A stretch of 64,000 nucleotides of DNA from an uncultured Oscillospiraceae bacterium (GTDB lineage: Bacteria; Bacillota; Clostridia; Oscillospirales; Oscillospiraceae): NCBI GenBank assembly GCA_910578505.1, contig CAJTPV010000014.1, positions 1-64,000 of the forward strand, in the 5' to 3' direction. The notes beneath the pieces were generated by a model. The model saw nothing but the letters and a program-made list of their open reading frames with translations, was not told the origin of the DNA and ran no database searches. The translations under genes were made by a program, and so were the position numbers. The first letter of the stretch is position 1. The number at the start of each line of letters is the position of its first letter. Below, in pieces: positions 17,203 through 26,711 of the stretch.

Positions 17203-17232
17203 TTTACATATATGCCCTCCGCGTATTATAGT
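17203..17232 (+). promoter_or_regulatory. Probable promoter of the sugar ABC operon
   Basis: TTTACA at 17203-17208 and TATAGT at 17227-17232 with 18 bases between. It lies 65 bases before the binding-protein start. Confidence 0.55.
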
Positions 17233-17297
17233 ATAGCAAATCGTGCGGGGCCAAACATGGCCAAAAGACACGAAAAAAATGAAAAAGGAGTGGAGTT

Positions 17298-18584
17298 ATG
17301 AGAAAATTACCCCGTATGATAGCGGCGGCCCTGCTGTTGGCTCTGCTGCTGTCAGTCACCGGATGCGGCGGTTCCGCAGACGGCAAGACCCACCTGACCT
17401 TCCAGATTTGGGACGTCAACCAGCGCGACGGTATGCAGGCCATGTGCGATGCCTACACAGCCCAGCACCCGGACGTGGTCATCGACGTGCAGGTCACCAG
17501 CTGGAGCGAGTACTGGACCAAGCTGGAGGCTGCCGCCGAGAGCAACACCATGCCGGATATCTACTGGATGCACACCGACCAGATCCTTTATTATGCCGAC
17601 TTTGGCATCCTGGCCGACCTGACGGACCTCTACGCGGACGAGGACCCCGACTACTACTCCAACCACTTCTCTGACGTCTCCATCGCCAACGCCAGCGGCA
17701 GCGACGGCCACATCTACGGCGTGCCCAAGGACAAGGACAACGTGGTGCTTGTCTACAACAAGGAGATGTTTGACGCCGCGGGCGTGGCCTACCCCGATGA
17801 AAACTGGACCTGGGACGACATGATGGCAGCCTCCCAGCAGGTCTATGACAAGACTGGAAAATACGGCTATATGGCTTACAACGACGAGCAGCTGGGCTAT
17901 TGGAACTTCGTCTATCAGAACGGCGGCTACATACTGGACGAGAACAACGTCTACGCCGGCTATACCAATCCCGCCACGGCTGACGCCATTAAATTCTATG
18001 TGGACATCCAGAAAAACGACTGGTGCCCCGACCAGACCTACTTCACCGAGACCAGCCCCGGCACCGCCTTCTTCTCCGGGGTGGGGTGCATGTTCCTGGA
18101 GGGCAGCTGGAACCTGCTGAGCGAGATGCAGAACTATCCCGAGATGGTAGGCAAGTGGGACATCGCGCCTCTGCCGAAATGCCCCAATCCCGCCAGCGGC
18201 GACGGTCGGGGAACCATCTCCAACGGTCTGTGCTACTCCACCGCCGCCAAGGGCAAGAACCTGGAGCTTGTCAAGGATGTGCTCCGTTTCTTCGGCGGCG
18301 AAGAGGGACAGCGGATCCAGGGCGAGTCCGGCGCGGCCATCCCGGCCTATCTGGGCCTGGAGGACACCTGGACCACCTCGTTCAAGTCCTTTGACTACCT
18401 GCTGGATGTGGACGTGTGCTACGACCAGTTCGACTACGCTGTCAAGTATATCAACAACGCCACCCGCCGCAAGTGGAAGCCCACGGTGGCCGACGAGATG
18501 GTCAAGGTCTACAAAGGCGCGGATATCGACAGCTCTCTGGCCCGCATGCAGGAGATTGCCGACAGCTACGTGACAACTGAGTGA
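17298..18584 (+). CDS. ABC sugar transporter, substrate-binding lipoprotein (CUT1)
   Basis: A 428-residue family 1 extracellular solute-binding protein. It has a lipoprotein signal with lipobox LSVTGC, Cys23 being the lipidated residue, and a typical mature start KTHLTFQIWDVNQRDG. It would bind an oligosaccharide outside the cell and feed the two permeases that follow. The alpha-galactosidase downstream suggests raffinose, melibiose or another alpha-galactoside. No ATPase gene is present here; CUT1 systems of this kind usually share a single MsmK-type ATPase encoded elsewhere. Confidence 0.9.
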   Translation: MRKLPRMIAAALLLALLLSVTGCGGSADGKTHLTFQIWDVNQRDGMQAMCDAYTAQHPDVVIDVQVTSWSEYWTKLEAAAESNTMPDIYWMHTDQILYYADFGILADLTDLYADEDPDYYSNHFSDVSIANASGSDGHIYGVPKDKDNVVLVYNKEMFDAAGVAYPDENWTWDDMMAASQQVYDKTGKYGYMAYNDEQLGYWNFVYQNGGYILDENNVYAGYTNPATADAIKFYVDIQKNDWCPDQTYFTETSPGTAFFSGVGCMFLEGSWNLLSEMQNYPEMVGKWDIAPLPKCPNPASGDGRGTISNGLCYSTAAKGKNLELVKDVLRFFGGEEGQRIQGESGAAIPAYLGLEDTWTTSFKSFDYLLDVDVCYDQFDYAVKYINNATRRKWKPTVADEMVKVYKGADIDSSLARMQEIADSYVTTE

Positions 18585-18598
18585 GGGGAGGTATTTTC

Positions 18599-19489
18599 TT
18601 GAATAAGACAAAACTGTCCGCCGCCGCCCGGCGGGAAGAAAATTGGGGCTGGATCATGGTGGCGCCCACCATCATCGGCCTGGTGGTCCTGAACCTGTGG
18701 CCCTTCGTGCAGACGCTGTACGCCAGCTTCTGCGAGCACCTGGGCTTCGGCCACTACAAGTTCATCGGCCTGAAGAACTACGTGGACATGTTCGCCAACG
18801 CGGAGTTCTGGAAGGCCACCTGGAATACCATTTACTTCTGTATCCTGACGGTGCCGGTAGGCATTGTTCTGGCCCTGTTTGTGGCCATGCTCCTCAACGC
18901 CAAGGTGAAGTTCAAGGGCGGCTTCCGCACCATCTTCTTCCTCCCGCTGGTCTGCGCCCCCGCCGCCGTGGCCATGGTCTGGCGCTGGATTTTCAACGGC
19001 GAGTACGGCATCCTCAACCAGATGCTGGGCCAGAAGATCCAGTGGATCACCGACCCGAAGACCGCTGTCATCGCCGTGGCCATCGTGTCCGTGTGGAGCA
19101 GCGTGGGCTATGACGCGGTGCTGCTGCTGGCCGGACTGCAGAACATCCCCAAGACCCTCTATGAGGCCAACAGCATCGACGGCGCGGGCAAGGTCCGCCA
19201 GTTCTTCACCATCACCCTGCCCATGGTCTCCCCCACCATGTTCTCCGTGCTCATCATGCGCCTGATGGCCTCCATGAAGGTTTACGATCTGATTTATATG
19301 ATGTGCGACGAGACCAACCCCGCGCTGGTGGATATGCAGAGCCTGATGTACCTGTTCTACCGCTCGTCCTTCATCTCCGGAAGCCGCGGCTACGGCTCCG
19401 CCATCGTCATCTGGACCGTCAGTCTGATCCTTCTTGTGACCCTGGTACAGTTCTGGGGCCAGAAGAAGTGGGTCACATACGATATTTAA
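18599..19489 (+). CDS. ABC sugar transporter permease 1 (CUT1, MalF-like)
   Basis: A 296-residue, six-helix permease with the EAA loop EANSIDGAGKVRQFFTITLP that docks the ATPase. The start is TTG 18599, because GGGGAGG sits seven bases before it; a GTG at 18581 overlaps the previous stop and would put the ribosome site inside the gene. It follows the binding protein by 14 bases and pairs with the next permease. Confidence 0.9.
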   Translation: MNKTKLSAAARREENWGWIMVAPTIIGLVVLNLWPFVQTLYASFCEHLGFGHYKFIGLKNYVDMFANAEFWKATWNTIYFCILTVPVGIVLALFVAMLLNAKVKFKGGFRTIFFLPLVCAPAAVAMVWRWIFNGEYGILNQMLGQKIQWITDPKTAVIAVAIVSVWSSVGYDAVLLLAGLQNIPKTLYEANSIDGAGKVRQFFTITLPMVSPTMFSVLIMRLMASMKVYDLIYMMCDETNPALVDMQSLMYLFYRSSFISGSRGYGSAIVIWTVSLILLVTLVQFWGQKKWVTYDI

Positions 19490-19501
19490 GGAGGTGCCGG
19501 C

Positions 19502-20338
19502 ATGGATAAATCTCTGAAACGCTCCTACGCGACCACCAAGTTCCTCACCTACTTTTTCCTGATTCTCGGCGCGATCATCATGATCTTCCCCTTCGCGTGG
19601 ATGATCCTTACCAGCTCCAAGACGGTGCCCGAGAGCATGCAGATTCCCCCCACCATCTTCCCCAAGCAGCTCATGCTGGACAACTTCCATGACGCCATCG
19701 CCAGCCTGCCCTTTGCCAACCTGTACATCAATACCATCCTGATGGTGTTCTTCCGGGTCATCTGCGCGGTCCTCTTCAGCTCCATGGCGGGCTACGCCTT
19801 CGCCAAGCTGAAGTTCCGCTTCAAGAACGCCCTGTTCGGCATCGTGCTGATCCAGATGTCCCTGCCCAGCCAGATCTTCATTATCCCCCAGTACCAGATG
19901 GTGGCCAAGATGGGCATGGCCAACACCATTTTCGCCCTGGTCTTCCCCGGTCTGGTCAGCGCCTTCGGCGTGTTCTTCCTGCGCCAGACCTACATGAGCA
20001 TCCCGGACGAGGTGGGCGAGGCCGCCTACCTGGACGGCTGCAACCAGTGGCAGACCTTCTATAAGGTCATGTTCCCCCTGACGGGCACCTCCGTGGCGGC
20101 CCTGACCATCTTCACCGCCGTGTTCGCTTACGGCGATCTGATGTGGCCCCTGGTGGTCAACTCCGACCTGAAGATGATGACCCTGTCCTCCGGCCTCTCC
20201 ACCCTGAAGGGCCAGTTTACCACCAACTTCCCGGTACTGATGGCCGGCTCCCTGCTGGCGATGCTGCCGATGGTGGTGCTGTACCTGATTTTCCAGAAGC
20301 AGTTCGTGGAAGGCATTGCCGGCACTGGCGGCAAGTAG
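19502..20338 (+). CDS. ABC sugar transporter permease 2 (CUT1, MalG-like)
   Basis: A 278-residue, six-helix permease with the EAA loop EAAYLDGCNQWQTFYKVMFP and the usual C-terminal FQKQFVEGIAGTGGK of MalG-type subunits. ATG 19502 has AAGGAGG upstream. It forms the channel with permease 1. Confidence 0.9.
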   Translation: MDKSLKRSYATTKFLTYFFLILGAIIMIFPFAWMILTSSKTVPESMQIPPTIFPKQLMLDNFHDAIASLPFANLYINTILMVFFRVICAVLFSSMAGYAFAKLKFRFKNALFGIVLIQMSLPSQIFIIPQYQMVAKMGMANTIFALVFPGLVSAFGVFFLRQTYMSIPDEVGEAAYLDGCNQWQTFYKVMFPLTGTSVAALTIFTAVFAYGDLMWPLVVNSDLKMMTLSSGLSTLKGQFTTNFPVLMAGSLLAMLPMVVLYLIFQKQFVEGIAGTGGK

Positions 20339-20420
20339 TCCTGCCGGACGGGCAATGCGCCGCCTGCGGCGGCGGACGCCCAAGCCAAATGACATTCGCT
20401 TTCTTCCATCTTCTCCTTCC

Positions 20421-20455
20421 GACAGCCCCGACAGACATTGTTTGCCGGGGCTGTC
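20421..20455 (+). terminator. Hairpin after the ABC operon, possible terminator
   Basis: GACAGCCCCG and CGGGGCTGTC form a perfect 10-bp stem with a 15-base loop. No T-run follows, so termination would be weak; it may only protect the transcript end. Confidence 0.4.
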
Positions 20456-20529
20456 ACATTCGGATGAAGTTTCATCAATCCCACCAGACAAACCGGCAGG
20501 GGCGGAAAAACTTTGTGCACTTCTCCCTG

Positions 20530-20558
20530 TTGCAACTTTGGGAAAATTCCCCTACAAT
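20530..20558 (+). promoter_or_regulatory. Alpha-galactosidase promoter with palindromic spacer
   Basis: TTGCAA, 17-base spacer, TACAAT. The spacer holds GGGAA-AA-TTCCC, a small palindrome that could bind a regulator. The transcript would start about 25 bases before the ATG, so the enzyme has its own promoter. Confidence 0.7.
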
Positions 20559-20589
20559 TGCGCTGAAATACAATTCCAGGAGGTCCTCT

Positions 20590-22809
20590 ATGATCCTCTA
20601 TCATGAAGCCTGCCGGACGCTGACGCTGCACACCCGGCGGACGACCTACCAGATGAAGGCGGACGCCTTCAACGTTCTGCTGCACACCTACTACGGCCCC
20701 CGTGTGGGGGACGACGACCTGTCCTGCCTGGTGCAGTATTTTGACCGGGGCTTCTCCCCCAACCCCCGGGAGGCGGGGATCGACCGGCGCTACTCCCTGG
20801 ACACCCTGCCCCAGGAGTACTCCACCTGCGGCGTGGGCGACTTCCGCGTCTCCGCGGCGGAGGCAGAGCAGCCCGACGGCAGCCTGCTGCTGGATTTCCG
20901 CTATGTGGGCCACGAGATCCGTCCGGGCAAGTATCCCCTGGAGGGCCTGCCCTCCTTCACCGGCGGCGAGGGCTGGGAAACCCTGTCCGTCCGCCTGCAG
21001 GACCCCTGCTCCGGCGTGGAGGCGGAGCTGCTCTACGGCGTGTGCGAGGAGCACGACCTCATCACCCGGGCGGTGATCCTCACCAACCGGGGACAGGCCC
21101 CCGTCCGCCTGCTCCGGGCCATGAGCCTGTGCCTGGACATGAACGGGAATCTGAACCGGACGGGCCTGGACTTCATCACCTTCCACGGCGGCCATGTCCG
21201 GGAGCGGAACATGAGCCGGGCGCCGGTCCACCACGGCCTCCAGGGCGTGGACAGCGTGCGGGGCGTGTCCAGCCACCAGTACAACCCCTTCGTCATGCTC
21301 TGCGAGCGCAGGGCGGGGGAGGACGCGGGCCTGTGCTACGGCGCGGCGCTGCTCTACAGCGGGAACTTTACCGCCCAGGTGGAGCACAGCCAATTCAACG
21401 ACACCCGCCTGGTCATGGGCATCCACCCCCACCACTTCTGCTGGACCCTGGCCCCCGGAGAGCGGTTCACCACGCCGGAGGCGGCGATGGTCTGCTCCCC
21501 CGACGGCTTTGCCCCCATGACCCACCGCTTCCACCGGGCCATGCGGGAGCATCTCATCCGGGACCCCCGCCAGGGGGCCCGCCGCCCGGTGCTCATCAAC
21601 AACTGGGAGGTGACGGAGTTCCACTTCAGCGCGGACCAGCTGGTGGAGATCGCCAGGGAGGCGGCGGAGCTGGGCATGGAGATGTTCGTTATGGACGACG
21701 GCTGGTTCGGCCGGCGCAACAGCGACTACGGCGGTCTGGGGGACTGGGTGGTCAACCAGGAGAAGCTGCCCGGCGGTCTGGAGGCCCTGGTCCCCCGGAT
21801 CCAGGCTCTGGGGTTGCAGTTCGGCCTGTGGGTGGAGCCGGAGATGGTCAGCGAGGACAGCGACCTGTACCGGGCCCATCCCGACTGGGCCCTGGGCGCG
21901 CCGGGCCGCCCTCAGACAAGGGGCCGCAGCCAGCTGGCGCTGGACTTCACCCGCCGGGACGTGCGGGACTACGTGTACGAGGCCCTGCGCCGGGTGCTGG
22001 ACAGCGCGGAGGTGTCCTACATCAAGTGGGATATGAACCGGGCGCTGACGGACGTGTGGTCCGGCGCGCTGCCGGCCCAGCGGCAGGGCGAGGTCTTCCA
22101 CCGGTACGTGCTGGGCGTGTACGAATTCCTGGAGCGGCTGCACCGGGATTACCCGAAGCTGTTTATCGAGGGCTGCGCCGGCGGCGGCGGCCGCTTTGAC
22201 GCCGGCATGCTGTACTATACCCCCCAGATCTGGGCCAGCGACAACACCGACGCCATTGACCGGCTGAAGATCCAGTACGGCACCTCCTTCTGCTACCCCA
22301 TCAGCGCCATTGGTTCCCATGTCTCCGCCGTTCCCAACGGCCTGACCCACCGCACCACGCCCATGGAGACCAGGGGGGTGGTGGCCATGAGCGGCACCTT
22401 CGGCTACGAGATGGACCTGGGGGAGTGTACGGAGGAGGAGAAGCAGGTCGTCCGCCGCCAGATCGAGACCTTCAAGGCCCACTACAGCCTCATCCAGGAG
22501 GGGGACTACTACCGGCTGACCAACCCGTTCCAGGACGAGGACTACACGGCCTGGGAGCACGTGTCGCCGGACAAACGGGAGGCTCTGGTGTCCCTGGTCA
22601 CCGGCAGCACACGGGCCGCGCCGCCCTTCATCGTCCTGCGGCTGAAGGGGCTGGACCCCCAGCGCCGCTACCGGGTCTCCGGTACCGACGGGCTGTACGG
22701 TTCCGAGACGCCCTTCCGGGGGGATACCCTGATGCACGCGGGCTATCCCCTTTCGCTGCTGTGGGGGGACTACCAGTCCGTCCAGCTGTACCTGGAGGCA
22801 GTGGAATAA
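20590..22809 (+). CDS. GH36 alpha-galactosidase
   Basis: A 739-residue cytosolic glycoside hydrolase family 36 enzyme, standard bacterial length. Family blocks are all present: VMDDGWFGRRNSDYGGLGDW, GLWVEPEMVSEDSDLYRAHP, the nucleophile Asp in KWDMNR, the cysteine-glycine block EGCAGGGGRFDAGMLYY, and the acid/base Asp in WASDNTDAIDR. It removes alpha-1,6-galactose from raffinose-type sugars or melibiose brought in by the ABC system. ATG 20590 has AGGAGG before it; a longer in-frame start reaches back into the permease gene and is rejected. Confidence 0.95.
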   Translation: MILYHEACRTLTLHTRRTTYQMKADAFNVLLHTYYGPRVGDDDLSCLVQYFDRGFSPNPREAGIDRRYSLDTLPQEYSTCGVGDFRVSAAEAEQPDGSLLLDFRYVGHEIRPGKYPLEGLPSFTGGEGWETLSVRLQDPCSGVEAELLYGVCEEHDLITRAVILTNRGQAPVRLLRAMSLCLDMNGNLNRTGLDFITFHGGHVRERNMSRAPVHHGLQGVDSVRGVSSHQYNPFVMLCERRAGEDAGLCYGAALLYSGNFTAQVEHSQFNDTRLVMGIHPHHFCWTLAPGERFTTPEAAMVCSPDGFAPMTHRFHRAMREHLIRDPRQGARRPVLINNWEVTEFHFSADQLVEIAREAAELGMEMFVMDDGWFGRRNSDYGGLGDWVVNQEKLPGGLEALVPRIQALGLQFGLWVEPEMVSEDSDLYRAHPDWALGAPGRPQTRGRSQLALDFTRRDVRDYVYEALRRVLDSAEVSYIKWDMNRALTDVWSGALPAQRQGEVFHRYVLGVYEFLERLHRDYPKLFIEGCAGGGGRFDAGMLYYTPQIWASDNTDAIDRLKIQYGTSFCYPISAIGSHVSAVPNGLTHRTTPMETRGVVAMSGTFGYEMDLGECTEEEKQVVRRQIETFKAHYSLIQEGDYYRLTNPFQDEDYTAWEHVSPDKREALVSLVTGSTRAAPPFIVLRLKGLDPQRRYRVSGTDGLYGSETPFRGDTLMHAGYPLSLLWGDYQSVQLYLEAVE

Positions 22810-22831
22810 CGCTATACACACTATACGCATA

Positions 22832-22875
22832 GATACAGGGGGCGGCTTTGCTTACACAAAGCCGCCCCCTGTATC
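22832..22875. terminator. 19-bp perfect hairpin between convergent genes
   Basis: Arms GATACAGGGGGCGGCTTTG and CAAAGCCGCCCCCTGTATC pair without a mismatch over a six-base loop. It lies between the convergent GH36 and AraC genes and probably ends transcription from both sides, although T-runs are lacking. Confidence 0.65.
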
Positions 22876-22890
22876 GTTAGCAGCGTACGC

Positions 22891-23742
22891 CTACATGGCC
22901 ACATTATTCTGTTTCCGCCACTCCCGGGGCGCAAGCCCGTACCGCTTTTTGAACGCCTGGGAGAAGTGGAGCTGATTGGGGTAGCCGCAGCGCACGGCGA
23001 TGTCCCCAATCGGCGCGGTGGTGGTCTTCATCAGCTCCGCCGCCTTGTTCAGCCGCAGCCGGATGATGAACTCCTGGGGCGTGCAGCCCACGACCTCCTT
23101 GAACAGCTTGCTGAAATAGCTCCGGTTGAGCTTGCAGCCGTCGGCCACCTCCTCCACCGTGATGGGGCGCTGATAGTTCTGCTGGATATAGGTGACCGCC
23201 TCCTGGATATAAAAATCCCGCAGCTGGCCGCCCTTCACCTCCCGCCGGGTGACGGAGGAGCGGATCAGCTCATCGAGAAACAGGAACAGGTGCCCCACCA
23301 GATGGAGGGAGGAGGCGGAGGCGTTTTCCGCGATATAGAGCATCCGCTCGCACACCGCGTCCCCCTGGCTGGCCGACTGGGGCCGGTAAATGGGCTGGGC
23401 CACGCTCAGCCCGGCGCAGTCCAGACACTCCACCGCCCGCAGGCCGTCAAATTCCAGCCAGACATATTTCCAGGGATTGGTCCCGTCGGCGCAGTAGGTA
23501 TTGATCTGCCCTGGGCAGATCAGAAACCCTTGGCCCGGGCCAAGGCGGTAATACCGGGTCTTGCCCTCGGCGTTGTTGGAGTTGAGCATGCCCTGGCCGG
23601 AGATGATATAATGAAACAGGAAATGATTGCGGACAAAGGGGCCGAAGGAGTGCAGCGGCGCGCACTCCTCCCAGCCGTACTGGTAGAGGCGCAAATCAAG
23701 AAAGGTGTCGTTGGGAAACACAGAGAAGGACACTGTTTCCAT
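22891..23742 (-). CDS. AraC family regulator, probably of alpha-galactoside genes
   Basis: A 283-residue protein: cupin sensor domain (FHYIISGQGML, GPGQGFLICPGQINTY) and a C-terminal double helix-turn-helix (VEEVADGCKLNRSYFSKLFKE; IGDIAVRCGYPNQLHFSQAF). It resembles MsmR/RafR-type activators found beside GH36 genes, and its position convergent to the galactosidase supports that. ATG 23742 has GAGGGGAT before it. Confidence 0.8.
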   Translation of the reverse strand: METVSFSVFPNDTFLDLRLYQYGWEECAPLHSFGPFVRNHFLFHYIISGQGMLNSNNAEGKTRYYRLGPGQGFLICPGQINTYCADGTNPWKYVWLEFDGLRAVECLDCAGLSVAQPIYRPQSASQGDAVCERMLYIAENASASSLHLVGHLFLFLDELIRSSVTRREVKGGQLRDFYIQEAVTYIQQNYQRPITVEEVADGCKLNRSYFSKLFKEVVGCTPQEFIIRLRLNKAAELMKTTTAPIGDIAVRCGYPNQLHFSQAFKKRYGLAPREWRKQNNVAM

Positions 23743-23798
23743 GTTTGATCCCCTCACTTTCTGCCGCGAATTAGAAAAACCCAACTTTATTGCCAGTT

Positions 23799-23827
23799 AT
23801 TATATCAGAATTCAGGCCAAAAAGCAA
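23799..23827 (-). promoter_or_regulatory. Promoter of the AraC regulator
   Basis: On the minus strand TTGCTT (23827-23822), 17 bases, TATAAT (23804-23799), about 57 bases upstream of the ATG. The stretch between sbcC and this gene is AT-rich. Confidence 0.7.
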
Positions 23828-23891
23828 CCTTCAAACCATATAATAATTTTCACACAAAATGGCGCTCTGTACCGATTTGTCCCGCCAGCCG

Positions 23892-26711
23892 TCACACCGT
23901 CATGGTCACCCGGCGCTGGCCGCCGGCCCCCTTTGTGATGACGATCTGCTTGTCGATGCGCTCCTTCAGCTCCCCCACATGGGAGATCACGCCCACCAGC
24001 CGGTTCCCCTCCGTCAGTCCCGCCAGGGCCCTCAGCGCCTGCCGGAGGGACTCCTCATCCAGGGAGCCGAAGCCCTCGTCCACGAACATGGTGTCCAGCC
24101 GGATGCCCTTTGCCGCCGACGACTGGATCTCGTCCGAGAGCCCCAGGGCCAGGGACAGGGAGGCCAGAAAGGACTCCCCGCCGGAGAGGGTCTTCACGCT
24201 GCGCACGGCGCCGTTGTGGTGGTCGATGACGTCCAGCTCCAGCCCGCCCTGGCTCTGGTTATTGTCCGCCTTCCGGCGGCGGACCAGCTCATACTGGGCG
24301 TTGGACATCACCAGGAACCGGACGTTGGCCCGGGCGATGATGCGGTCAAAGCAGCTGGTCTGGATATACGTCTCCAGCATGATCTTTTTTCCGCTGATCT
24401 TCCCGCTGGCGGTGTTGTGGAGCGCCGTCATCCAGGAAAGGCGCTCCTCCAGCGCCGCGCTCTCCGCCGCTGCCGCCCGGATGTTGTTCAGCGCCGTTTC
24501 ATTGGCGGCAATGCGGATCTGATGCTCCTTCTGTTTTCTGCTGCTGCTGTTTCGCTCCTCTGTCAGCGCCGTCCGGCGGTCCAGCTCCCGCTGCCGGTCG
24601 ATGGGGACGGCATTGGTAAGCTGGCTTTGCAGCTGGGCGGTCTGACCGGTCAGCGCGGCCAGCGCCTTTTCCGCCGCCGCGTGGGCGGACTGGGCGGACT
24701 CCAGGGCCCGGCGCATAGCGGCCTGCTTTTGCACGAGGCCATCCCGGTACGTCTCCGCCTCCGTCCGGCCTGGAAAATCCAGCTTTCCCTGATATGATTC
24801 AATTTCCGCCTGGAGACTGTCCATCTGTCCGGCGGCGGTATTGACCGCCTTGTCCAGCCGGGCAATCGAATTTTCAATCTTCTCCTGCTCCTTTTTGGCT
24901 TTGGGCAGGAGGGCGTCCAGCTCTGCGCGCTGTTTTATGCGCTCCTCCTCCGCTTTGATTTGACGGTCAAATTCTTCGATGGCGGCGGCGTGCTGCTTCT
25001 GCAGCCGCTGCAGCCCGGACGCGGCGTTTCCAAGGTCCCGCAGCGCCTCCTCCAGGACCTGCCCGGTCTCTGTCAAAAGCGGAGACCGGGCCCCCTTGAC
25101 CGCTTCCAGCAGTTTTTGGGCCTGCTGCTCCAGGTTTTCCCGCCGGGCGTCCGCGTTGCCCTTGATTTTCCCCGCCTTGACGCTGGCGTTCTGCTCGGCA
25201 AGCCGGGACTTCTCAAAAACCTCCTGCGCCTGCCGCAGCTCTGCCTCCGACGGCGCCTGCTCCGCCTTCCGGGCAGGCTGTGGGTGTTCCACCGCCCCGC
25301 ATACCGGGCAGGGCATTCCAGGCCGCAGGGTTTCCGCCAGGATGCCCGCCTGCTCGCTTAAAAAGAGCCGGTTTTTCCGCTCGTAATCGTCCCGCAGCCG
25401 CGCCGCCTGGGCCGCCGCGTCCCGGTAGGCGTCCTGGGCCGCCTGCAGCTGGCGGCAGTCCCGCCGGTACTCCTGGAGCTGGCGGTGCAGCGCGTCCAGC
25501 GTGTCCAGCCGGCCCTGCAAAGCGTCCCGCTCCCGCCGCAGCCGCTCCCGCTCCTCACCAGCCCCCTCCAGGGCCTCCCGCCGGCTGGTCCACTGTTGGA
25601 TGCAGGACTGTGCCTTCTGTAATCTGCGCCGGCTGCTCTCCAGGTCTCCGCTATCCTTCTGGTGCTGTTTTTCCAGCGCTGCCAGCTGTTCGCACCGCTG
25701 GTCCAGGGCGTCGTAATCCGCAAATGCCGCCTCCAGGCCCGCGATCTCCCGGTCCAGCCCCTCCCGCTGCTCCTGCAGGGCCTGCTGCTCCTCCAGCGCC
25801 TCTGTCTGCGCCGCCAGTTTTTTGTCTGCCGCCGCCCGCTTCTTTTCCGCCTCCGCCAGGGCGGTCTCCATCTTTTGGTACTCCGCCGCCCGCGCGAGAT
25901 TGCCGTTTACCTCGTCCAGCTCCCGGTTGATGTCCACCGTCCGCTCCGCCAGCAGCGTTTCCGCCGCCTGGTCCTGGGCGGTGATCTTCTCCAGCAGCTC
26001 CATGACCTCGTCCAGGGGCATCTGCCCCGCCTGGGCCTCCTCCAGCAGCGCGCGGTCCTCCTCGCCGCACCGGGCGCCGCCGATATACTGCGCAATGCTG
26101 CGCTTTTTCTCCTCATACTGCCTGCTCAGGGCCGCCGTCTCCTCGCGGAGGCGCTCCTGAAGGGTCTGATAGAGGCGGGTCTGGAATATATCCCGGAAAA
26201 TCGCCTGCCGGTCCTTTGTCTCCGCCAGCAGCAGCCGCAGGAAATCCCCCTGGGCGATCATGGCGATCTGGGCAAACTGCCCCCGGTCGATGCCCAGGAT
26301 GTCTTTCACCGCGCTGTTGACGTCCCTGGTTTTTGTGACCACCCGGCCGTCGGGGTATGTCAGCTCCGCGCCGGCCTTCTGCACCGTCAGCCCGTCCCCC
26401 TTCTTGGCGGGGCGCTCATACTCCGGGTTCCGCCGGACGGTGTACTGCCTGCCGTCGTAGGTAAAGACCAGCTCCACCTCCGTGGGCGTCTCCGGCCTGG
26501 CGTACTTGGAGCGCAGCATGGACGGCTCCCGGTGATTGCCGCTGGCCTCGCCGTACAGGGCGTAGGTAATGGCGTCAAAGATGGTGGTTTTCCCCGCGCC
26601 GGTGTCGCCGGTAATCAGATAGAGGCCGCTGCCGCCCAGCCTGTCCATGTCCAGCTCCACCACGTCCGCATAGGGGCCAAAGGCGGAAATTTTCAACTTA
26701 TTCGGTCTCAT
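23892..26711 (-). CDS. sbcC: Exonuclease SbcC, Rad50-like ATPase
   Basis: A 939-residue SMC-type protein: Walker A in ITGDTGAGKTTIFDA near residue 34, long coiled coils, a zinc hook CPVC near the middle (PCPVCGAVEHP), then a second coil and the ABC signature LSGGESFLASLSLALGL with Walker B MFVDEGFGSLDE. With SbcD it opens DNA hairpins and trims blocked ends. ATG 26711 overlaps the sbcD stop (ATGA) and has GGGAGG upstream. Confidence 0.95.
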   Translation of the reverse strand: MRPNKLKISAFGPYADVVELDMDRLGGSGLYLITGDTGAGKTTIFDAITYALYGEASGNHREPSMLRSKYARPETPTEVELVFTYDGRQYTVRRNPEYERPAKKGDGLTVQKAGAELTYPDGRVVTKTRDVNSAVKDILGIDRGQFAQIAMIAQGDFLRLLLAETKDRQAIFRDIFQTRLYQTLQERLREETAALSRQYEEKKRSIAQYIGGARCGEEDRALLEEAQAGQMPLDEVMELLEKITAQDQAAETLLAERTVDINRELDEVNGNLARAAEYQKMETALAEAEKKRAAADKKLAAQTEALEEQQALQEQREGLDREIAGLEAAFADYDALDQRCEQLAALEKQHQKDSGDLESSRRRLQKAQSCIQQWTSRREALEGAGEERERLRRERDALQGRLDTLDALHRQLQEYRRDCRQLQAAQDAYRDAAAQAARLRDDYERKNRLFLSEQAGILAETLRPGMPCPVCGAVEHPQPARKAEQAPSEAELRQAQEVFEKSRLAEQNASVKAGKIKGNADARRENLEQQAQKLLEAVKGARSPLLTETGQVLEEALRDLGNAASGLQRLQKQHAAAIEEFDRQIKAEEERIKQRAELDALLPKAKKEQEKIENSIARLDKAVNTAAGQMDSLQAEIESYQGKLDFPGRTEAETYRDGLVQKQAAMRRALESAQSAHAAAEKALAALTGQTAQLQSQLTNAVPIDRQRELDRRTALTEERNSSSRKQKEHQIRIAANETALNNIRAAAAESAALEERLSWMTALHNTASGKISGKKIMLETYIQTSCFDRIIARANVRFLVMSNAQYELVRRRKADNNQSQGGLELDVIDHHNGAVRSVKTLSGGESFLASLSLALGLSDEIQSSAAKGIRLDTMFVDEGFGSLDEESLRQALRALAGLTEGNRLVGVISHVGELKERIDKQIVITKGAGGQRRVTMTV

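Noticed and set aside
20143..20589. An N-terminal extension of the GH36 enzyme.
   Set aside because: It would overlap the permease gene by almost 200 bases; a strong ribosome site, a promoter and a normal family N-terminus mark ATG 20590.
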